Source of the DNA: Opitutales bacterium
GTDB taxonomy: Bacteria; Verrucomicrobiota; Verrucomicrobiia; Opitutales; Seribacteraceae
Assembly: GCA_028101545.1 (NCBI GenBank)
Contig: JAOHKZ010000004.1
Location: 29,313-93,312 of the forward strand
Direction of reading: 5' to 3'
Length of the DNA stretch: 64,000 bases
Part shown: in pieces, positions 57,426-64,000 of the stretch
Layout: each line of letters starts with the position of its first letter
Numbering within the stretch: position 1 is the stretch's first letter
Position numbers and translations under genes: made by a program
The notes under the pieces: model-generated
The model's database searches: none
Seen by the model: the letters and a program-made list of their open reading frames with translations, nothing else
What the model was told of the DNA's origin: nothing

Positions 57426-58099
57426 AATTGCTTCAGCTATACATCCTGGCACTTTTTTTTAGTGCCTGTTCTTTTCTTCTGGGTGTAAACGATCCATTTT
57501 CCAGACCTTTTGATAATCCGGTGGATGATTCAGGTTTACCCAGGGTTCTGATTATTGGAGATTCAATTTCGATTGGATACACCGCCCGGGTTCGAAAATT
57601 ACTGGAAGGAAAAGCAAATGTACACCGTCCCAAAACAAATTGCCGGTGGTCGGCATTTGGTAATGAAAATGTTTTACAATGGATAGGCGAAGAAAAATGG
57701 GATCTGATTCATTTTAACTTCGGGCTCTGGGACTGGTACGGTTGGAAACAGGAAAATAAAGCGACACCTCAATCTTATGCAAAGAGTTTGGAAGGAATTG
57801 TACAAAAGTTGAAGTCATCTGATGCCAAACTGGTATTCGCCGTGACCACTCCCCCCTGTATTGGTCCGGAAAAAAAGGTTAAATTCAAGGTTACAATCGA
57901 ACAGGCAGAGGAATTTAATCGACTTGCTAAGGCGGTCATGAAAAAGCACGGGGTGGCAATTAATGATCTTTATTCATTAATCGGCAAAGATCGGGGAAAA
58001 TATCAGCTTGGAGAAAATGATGTTCATTACAATGATGCTGGTCGCGATCTTCTCGCCACTCAAGTTTCCAGAGTAATCATAAGTGAATTATCAAAATGA
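57422..58099 (+). CDS. SGNH/GDSL hydrolase
   Basis: RVLIIGDSISIGYTARV; IHFNFGLWDWY; ENDVHYNDAGRDLLATQV. Confidence 0.94.
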   Translation: MKLLQLYILALFFSACSFLLGVNDPFSRPFDNPVDDSGLPRVLIIGDSISIGYTARVRKLLEGKANVHRPKTNCRWSAFGNENVLQWIGEEKWDLIHFNFGLWDWYGWKQENKATPQSYAKSLEGIVQKLKSSDAKLVFAVTTPPCIGPEKKVKFKVTIEQAEEFNRLAKAVMKKHGVAINDLYSLIGKDRGKYQLGENDVHYNDAGRDLLATQVSRVIISELSK

Positions 58100-58959
58100 G
58101 TGCACGAATCGTGGCTATGGGGGATGGACTTTGGGACTTGTTCCCTGATGGTCCCCGTTTTGGCGGAGCCACTGCCAACTATGCCTGCCATGCTTCCCGT
58201 TTGGGTGCTGATGTACATATGGTCAGTGGAGTGGGGGAGGATGAGCGGGGAGAAGCCCTCTTGCAGGTTTACCGGAAACACGGGGTGAACACAGATTTAA
58301 TCCAGGTTTTGAAGGATTATCCAACCGGAGTCGTTCATGTGGAACTTACTGAAAACGGACTACCCACATTCACCATCGGAGAAAATGCCGCCTGGGATCA
58401 TTGGGAATGGAACATAGAAATCGAAAGAATGGTAAGAACTGCAGATGCGCTTTATTTTGGTACGCTCGGGCAGCGTGGACTGTCTGCACGGGAGGGTATT
58501 CGTCGAGCCCTTGAGATCGCAAAAGCGATCAAAATTCCCCGCATTCTGGATATTAATCTACGCACTCCGTTTTATGATGACATTCTGATCCGTGATTCGA
58601 TTGCTCTCTGCTCAGTTCTAAAGCTAAGCGATGAAGAAATAAGTCGTGTTTGCCAAGCATGTGGACTGTCTAACAATGCTTCACAGGTTGAAACTCTGGC
58701 TGCTATACATGAAAAATACGGGCTCGATCTTGTAGTAATAACGCAAGGATCGAAGGGTGCCACACTTCTGTCTTCTGAAAGAGTAACTGAACAGGCAGGA
58801 GTCCCGGCTAATGTAGTGGATACCGTTGGAGCGGGTGATTCCTTTACCGCGTCCATGACACTCGGATTACTTCAAGGCAAAGTGTACGAGGAAATTCTTG
58901 CGGACGCCTGCGAGGTTGCTGCCAAGGTCTGTTCACACGCCGGTGCGGTACCTGATTAA
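58096..58959 (+). CDS. PfkB-family carbohydrate kinase
   Basis: GDGLWDLFPDGPRFGGATANYACHASRLGADVHMVSGVGEDERG; ANVVDTVGAGDSFTASMTLGLL. Confidence 0.95.
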   Translation: MSARIVAMGDGLWDLFPDGPRFGGATANYACHASRLGADVHMVSGVGEDERGEALLQVYRKHGVNTDLIQVLKDYPTGVVHVELTENGLPTFTIGENAAWDHWEWNIEIERMVRTADALYFGTLGQRGLSAREGIRRALEIAKAIKIPRILDINLRTPFYDDILIRDSIALCSVLKLSDEEISRVCQACGLSNNASQVETLAAIHEKYGLDLVVITQGSKGATLLSSERVTEQAGVPANVVDTVGAGDSFTASMTLGLLQGKVYEEILADACEVAAKVCSHAGAVPD

Positions 58960-59018
58960 ATTATACTCTTCTGGCTCACCTATGTGCAAGCACGAGGCTG
59001 GCAACCCCCAAGATTATT

Positions 59019-60488
59019 TTAGGCAATTACCTGATGAATGGGGTCGGCACCCTCTACGCCCACCAGGCTTTTATCTAAGCCGCCATGGAAATAAGAAAGA
59101 TTATTAGGATCAAGTCCGAGCTGGTTCAGAATGGTTGCGTGCAAACGGCGGACATGAAATCGATCTTTCACCGCCTGGCTCCCAAGTTCATCGGTTTCTC
59201 CGACACTCACGCCACCTTTAATACCACCACCTGCCATCCACATGGTGAATCCCCAGGAGTTGTGGTCCCGTCCGGTTCCTTCCTTGTATTCGGCTGTTGG
59301 TTGGCGGCCAAATTCACCGCCCCAGACCACGAGCGTTTCGTCCAGCAGTCCACGTTGTTTTAAATCTTTCAGTAAACCGGCAATCGGTTTATCAGTATTC
59401 CCGGCATGGTAGGAATGGTTTTTGACCAAATCGCCATGGGCATCCCAATTGTTATCATTATGATGACCACCGGAATAAATCTGAATAAAGCGAACACCAC
59501 GTTCAACCAGTCTGCGGGCAAGTAAGCACTTGCGCCCAAAGTCCTCAGTGTTGGAACCGTCCATACCGTATAGGTCTTTAATGTGACCGGGCTCTTTGTC
59601 CACATCCACTGCTTCCGGAGCGGAAGCCTGCATTTTATAAGCAAGTTCGTACGATGCCACCCGTGCGGCTAAATTTGTATTATCATACCGTTCGGAAAGA
59701 TGGCCCTCATTCATTGTTCGCAGATGATCAAGCATGGTACGCTGTTGCGAACGGGGTATTCCGTGAGAGTTCTCCAGGTCAAGGATGGGTGATCCATGGG
59801 AACGCAATACGGTTCCCTGATAACTTGCCGGCATGTATCCACTGGACCAATTCTTAGCTCCGCTAATTGGTCCACCTGTCTTGTCGAGCATCACCACGTA
59901 GCCGGGCAGGTTTTCGTTTACGCTACCCAATCCGTAATTTACCCAGGATCCCAGTGAGGGATGTCCGGAAAGAAGGTTGCCTGCATTCATCATCAGCATG
60001 GCGGAACCATGGATCGGAGATTCCGCTTTCATGGAATGTAAAAAAGCAATATCGTCCACACAGGATCCGACATGAGGAAAAAGATCGGATACATATTTTC
60101 CACAATCTCCATAGGGTTTGAATTTCCATTTTGGCCCCACCACACGGCTTTCATTTCTTTTTCCTCCGCGTCCAAAAGTTTTAACCTGAATGGTTTTGCC
60201 ATCTAATGGGTAAAGGTTAGGTTTGTAGTCAAAGGTGTCCACCTGACTGGGCCCACCGTACATGAAGAGGAAAATTACCGACTTCGCTTTTCCTGGAAAA
60301 GCAGAGTTTTTCGGAGCAAGGGGATTCACATAGGATGATGCAGTTCCCGCCATTGCCTTGTTTGCAAAGAATCCGTCCTGGGCGAGCATCCCGGTCAGCC
60401 CGAGTGAGGCAAATCCTCCGCCGATATCCTTAAGGAATTCTCTCCGGTGTGTACGGTTGCAAAATGTATTTTCTGGTTTTTCGTTCAT
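59019..60488 (-). CDS. DUF1501 family protein (Tat signal)
   Basis: HRREFLKDIGGGFASLGLTGML; SVIFLFMYGGPSQVDTFDYKP; LDETLVVWGGEFGRQPTAEYKEGTGRDHNSWGFTMWMAGGGIKGG. Confidence 0.97.
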   Translation of the reverse strand: MNEKPENTFCNRTHRREFLKDIGGGFASLGLTGMLAQDGFFANKAMAGTASSYVNPLAPKNSAFPGKAKSVIFLFMYGGPSQVDTFDYKPNLYPLDGKTIQVKTFGRGGKRNESRVVGPKWKFKPYGDCGKYVSDLFPHVGSCVDDIAFLHSMKAESPIHGSAMLMMNAGNLLSGHPSLGSWVNYGLGSVNENLPGYVVMLDKTGGPISGAKNWSSGYMPASYQGTVLRSHGSPILDLENSHGIPRSQQRTMLDHLRTMNEGHLSERYDNTNLAARVASYELAYKMQASAPEAVDVDKEPGHIKDLYGMDGSNTEDFGRKCLLARRLVERGVRFIQIYSGGHHNDNNWDAHGDLVKNHSYHAGNTDKPIAGLLKDLKQRGLLDETLVVWGGEFGRQPTAEYKEGTGRDHNSWGFTMWMAGGGIKGGVSVGETDELGSQAVKDRFHVRRLHATILNQLGLDPNNLSYFHGGLDKSLVGVEGADPIHQVIA

Positions 60489-60490
60489 AA

Positions 60491-63433
60491 TTAATCGAGG
60501 TAAACAAATTCGTTGAGGTTTAAAGCCAGCAGGGCAAAGCGGTCCAGTGCTTCGTCATGCGAAAGACTGAATTTACTTTTCATATTTTTCATCATTTCAA
60601 CACCGGCATTAATTTCCTCCGTTTGGGGAGTCCGTGAAAAAATAAGTTTAAGTGCGTGTTCAACTTGCTTGCCTGGTTCTTTTCCCGCCTCTGTTCTCAG
60701 TCGATTCGCAAACGATTTGGCTGCATCATTCATAAATTTTCCGTTGAGCATATTGAGAGCCTGTGTGGGAACCGTGGTATTAAACCTAACCGGGCAGGTG
60801 GAGTCGGTATCGGCCATGTCGTGGTTGAGTAGAAGGGGGACTTGCATGGAACGCATCACCTTAACATATACGCTTCTACGGTTTGCTTGTTCCGGGGTGG
60901 AGGCTCCCCAGCCTTTTCCTTTAATCGAGGAACCGGCTAGAATGATATCGGGCACGGGAGGAGTGACGCTTGGCCCGCCGAGTTGAAGGTTAATCGTACC
61001 ACAGGCAGCCAGTACTGCGTCCCTTACTTCTTCCGAGGTCAATCTCCTCATATCATAGCGCCACAAGGATTGATTTAACGGATCTTTCTGTAAGGCCAAA
61101 TCATTGGGTTTGGAAGATCTTTTGTAAGCTTCACTGGACATAATTAGACGGTGCATATCCTTTATGTTCCAACCTGATTCCATAAATTGAATGGCAAGCC
61201 AATCAAGCAGTTTGGGATGAGTTGGCGGAGTGCCCTGAAATCCAAAATCACTCGAGCTTTCCACAATTCCACGTCCGAAATGATATTGCCAGATCCGGTT
61301 TACCATCACCCTCGCTGAAATCGGGTTATCTTTGGAGCCAATCCATTCAGCCAGGGAGGTTCTTCTCCCGGACGATTTGGCAAGCTTTGAAATAACTGGT
61401 TCTGGTGGGCTTAGCACTGCGGGGAATGCTGGGAAAACTTCCTCACCTTCCAAGGCTGGGTTTCCCCGGCGAAGTATTTTTGTTACCCGCTCCCCATGCT
61501 CTCCAACCGCAAGCACTTTATAGTAATCAGATTTGGGTTTTGTGGGTAAGTGTCTTTCAAGATCTCGAATTCTCGCTTTGTATTGCTTGTATGGACCGTC
61601 TCCCATCAACTTGGTGGCGTGCTTGCGTATGAGCCCAACAAGATCAACGGCTTCTTCAAAACATTCGAGTCCCAAATCAATAAATTGTCCGCCCACGGTT
61701 TGTTTGCAGTGCACCGCCACAACATTTTTACCGGTTTGAAGCACATCTGCACTAGCACGGCTAATGTCATGTGTCTGGTATCTGGACACATGGCCTGTAT
61801 TTTGAAAAACGAGTTTACCGTTTAAATAAACTTCCACATCCTCATCGTGATGAAGGGTCATCTGTAAAGTTTTAGGAATGGCAGCAAGCCGGAAGGTGGT
61901 CCTCATCCATATATCCTTGCTATTCCAAACGGTGCGAACCTGGGAGCCCGGTGTTCCCCTAGTCCCAAAACCGCCCATCCCACTTTTCCAATCTTTATCA
62001 TCAAACCCAACCTCAATCCAATCAGAAGGAGGGCGTCTTTCCAGATAACTCCATTGGGTTCCTTTACCGGTTGCATTTTGTAGTAATATAACTGGCTTGG
62101 CCCGGACTTTCTCTGACTTGAGAATCGAAATATCGCTATCGTATTTGGTCAGAAATTTCTCTTCAAAATCAACAATTTGCTTCTGCAAATGATTTCTTTG
62201 TCTGTTCCATACTTCAATTTCCTTTTGGTAAGTGACATTCCCGATAGAATCTTTTACCTCCACTATATTTGCTTCCCGTTTTCCATGCGGTGTAATATTC
62301 GCAAAAAAGGAAAGCATGGAATAATAGTCTTTAGTTGGAATTGGATCGATTTTATGGTCGTGGCATCTGGCACAGCCAACGGTCATCCCGAGGAAGACTT
62401 CCGTGGTGGTCCGTACAATATCATCCAGATAATCAAACCGTGCCAGTACCCGGTCAGCGGGTTCATCATCCCATATCCCCAGTCGGTGAAATCCAGTTGC
62501 GGTAACTGCGGCAGCACTTGGGTTTTCGATTTCATCCCCGGCTAGTTGCTCAAGAATGAACTGGTCGTAAGGTATGTTTTGGTTAAACGAATTAATCACA
62601 TAATCCCGGTAGCGCCATGCCTGCGGTTTATCTCCGTCCCTTTCATATCCATTCGTTTCTGCGTAGCGAACCAGATCGAGCCAATGCCTTCCCCATTTTT
62701 CTCCGTAGTGGGGGGAGGAGAGGAGTTGGTCGACCAGTTGGTTAAATTTTTTGGGCTCTTTGTTGGATACATAAGCATTCACCTCATCGGGAGTGGGGGG
62801 AAGTCCGATCAAATCATAATACATCCTCCTAATTAAGGTATGATCTTCCGCAGGTGGATTACCCGGCAAATTTTGTTCGGCAAGCTTGGCATGGATAAAC
62901 CGGTCGATCGGGCTATCATATTCGGGAACATTTGGAACCTCAGGTAGAGTGGGCTTCTTAAATGCCCAGTGAGATTTGGTAATCTCATTTACCTGGGTTG
63001 TATTGGCATGACTGTGGTCAATTTTTGGTTCAATCTCATCCTCTTTGGGAAAGGGAAGCCCGATCTCAATCCACTTGGCTAGGGCATCAATTTTATTTTT
63101 GGGCAGTTTTCCAATTGGGGGCATCTGATGATCTTCATCCTTGTAGGAAACCATCTTCATCATCAAGCTGGCTGATGGATTTTCCAAATCAACTGCCGGT
63201 CCGACTTCTCCTCCCTTGAGTACACCTTCTCTTGTGGTGAGAACCAATTCTGCCCGTATTTTATCTGCCCCGTGACATTTCCAGCAGTTTTCTTCGAGCA
63301 GGGGTTTGATTTCTTTTTTCCACAAGGCAATTCCGTTCTCAGCAATTAGGTTTTGAGTAAGCAGACAAATCGGCAAAAGGATATAGATGCTTATTCGCAA
63401 ACTAGAATAGAAACTTCTGAGGAACTTATTCAT
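60491..63433 (-). CDS. PSCyt1/DUF1549/DUF1553 family protein with internal jelly-roll-like domain
   Basis: ENCWKCHGADKIRAELVL (CxxCH); PIDRFIHAKLAEQNL; GCARCHDHKIDPIPTKDYY; C-terminal VMVNRIWQYHFGRGIVESSSDFGFQGTPPTHPKLLDWLA; central WMRTTFRLAAIPKTLQMTLHHDEDVEVYLNGKLV. Confidence 0.96.
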   Translation of the reverse strand: MNKFLRSFYSSLRISIYILLPICLLTQNLIAENGIALWKKEIKPLLEENCWKCHGADKIRAELVLTTREGVLKGGEVGPAVDLENPSASLMMKMVSYKDEDHQMPPIGKLPKNKIDALAKWIEIGLPFPKEDEIEPKIDHSHANTTQVNEITKSHWAFKKPTLPEVPNVPEYDSPIDRFIHAKLAEQNLPGNPPAEDHTLIRRMYYDLIGLPPTPDEVNAYVSNKEPKKFNQLVDQLLSSPHYGEKWGRHWLDLVRYAETNGYERDGDKPQAWRYRDYVINSFNQNIPYDQFILEQLAGDEIENPSAAAVTATGFHRLGIWDDEPADRVLARFDYLDDIVRTTTEVFLGMTVGCARCHDHKIDPIPTKDYYSMLSFFANITPHGKREANIVEVKDSIGNVTYQKEIEVWNRQRNHLQKQIVDFEEKFLTKYDSDISILKSEKVRAKPVILLQNATGKGTQWSYLERRPPSDWIEVGFDDKDWKSGMGGFGTRGTPGSQVRTVWNSKDIWMRTTFRLAAIPKTLQMTLHHDEDVEVYLNGKLVFQNTGHVSRYQTHDISRASADVLQTGKNVVAVHCKQTVGGQFIDLGLECFEEAVDLVGLIRKHATKLMGDGPYKQYKARIRDLERHLPTKPKSDYYKVLAVGEHGERVTKILRRGNPALEGEEVFPAFPAVLSPPEPVISKLAKSSGRRTSLAEWIGSKDNPISARVMVNRIWQYHFGRGIVESSSDFGFQGTPPTHPKLLDWLAIQFMESGWNIKDMHRLIMSSEAYKRSSKPNDLALQKDPLNQSLWRYDMRRLTSEEVRDAVLAACGTINLQLGGPSVTPPVPDIILAGSSIKGKGWGASTPEQANRRSVYVKVMRSMQVPLLLNHDMADTDSTCPVRFNTTVPTQALNMLNGKFMNDAAKSFANRLRTEAGKEPGKQVEHALKLIFSRTPQTEEINAGVEMMKNMKSKFSLSHDEALDRFALLALNLNEFVYLD

Positions 63434-63475
63434 TAGAATTAATTTATGCTTATATTTCAGCTGGGCAACATGGTC

Positions 63476-64000
63476 CTACGCCACGGCTAAAGAAAGATAA
63501 CCGAGGTTGGTGGAAATTTCATCGGCTGCCTGTTTGATTAACCGGCCAGTATGTTCGATGTTTTCCTCACCCATTCGGCCTGAAGGAGCGACTAACCAGA
63601 TTGCCCCTGCAATATTATTTTTTTTGTTCCTTACCACAGCACCAATACAAATTTGACCTTCCATTTCCTCTTCTCTATCCACTGCATAGCCAAGCTGGCG
63701 TACATGGATAAGTTCTTTTCTCAACTTCGCTTGGGTGGTTATGGTTTTGGTTGTGAAGCGGGTCAGTTTGAGTCTTGAAACGATTCGCCCGGATTCTTCA
63801 TCAGAAAGAGAAGCTAAGTATGCCTTACCCGGGGCCGAAGTGTGTAATGGAAAGCGCAAGCCAGGTTTTACCTTAAAGCTGAAATTGTGCAGGCCATCAA
63901 TTTGTTCCAACACAATTCCCTCATCCTCCACAATGGTACCGGCCAACATACTTTCTCGGGTTTCATCTCTCAGGTTATATAAGTATGGAGTAACGGATTC
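63476..64000 (-). CDS. IclR-family transcriptional regulator, effector-binding domain (partial, runs off the window)
   Basis: Reverse reading ...YLYNLRDETRESMLAGTIVEDEGIVLEQIDG...PLHTSAPGKAYLASLSDEESGRIV...RQLGYAVDREEEMEGQICIGAVVRNKKNNIAGAIWLVAPSGRM. Open upstream of the track start to the window end. Confidence 0.94.
   Translation of the reverse strand, partial: ESVTPYLYNLRDETRESMLAGTIVEDEGIVLEQIDGLHNFSFKVKPGLRFPLHTSAPGKAYLASLSDEESGRIVSRLKLTRFTTKTITTQAKLRKELIHVRQLGYAVDREEEMEGQICIGAVVRNKKNNIAGAIWLVAPSGRMGEENIEHTGRLIKQAADEISTNLGYLSLAVA

Noticed and set aside
1-64000. CRISPR arrays, tRNA/rRNA genes, insertion sequences, prophage
   Set aside because: None seen: no regularly spaced direct repeats, no tRNA-like cloverleaf recognised by eye, no transposase, integrase or phage structural motifs. 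A tRNAscan/Infernal run would be decisive.

Overview
The window is a compact bacterial chromosome segment with no rRNA, tRNA, CRISPR array or transposase that I could support. Gene content (Planctomycete-type cytochrome/DUF1549-DUF1553 with DUF1501, many sulfatases, Gfo/Idh/MocA oxidoreductases, Tat-dependent sugar isomerases) suggests the PVC superphylum, probably Verrucomicrobiota; this is an inference. Main blocks: (i) a HupE/UreJ-like protein, then a Mn/Fe/Zn-type ABC importer operon divergent from a DtxR/MntR regulator, in which one permease carries its own DtxR-like C-terminal domain; (ii) a sugar isomerase plus two oxidoreductases; (iii) an Ogg-like glycosylase, then a circularly permuted ATP-grasp / alpha-E / transglutaminase module behind a consensus sigma-54 promoter; (iv) two divergent peptide ABC transporter operons, one of whose YejB-like permeases has two canonical EF-hands in an inserted loop; (v) a secreted TPR / EF-hand lipoprotein / ExbB-ExbD-ExbD cluster, with one ORF split by a single in-frame TAA; (vi) rlmN, SGNH hydrolases, a sulfatase and a SulP transporter; (vii) a glycan-degradation region with a GH36-like enzyme, two sulfatases, SGNH hydrolase, PfkB kinase, DUF1501, DUF1549/DUF1553 and an IclR regulator. 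The best candidates for undescribed biology are the EF-hand peptide permease, the permease-DtxR fusion, the sigma-54-driven ATP-grasp module, and the TPR/EF-hand/ExbBDD cluster. All family calls come from reading motifs; no database search was run.
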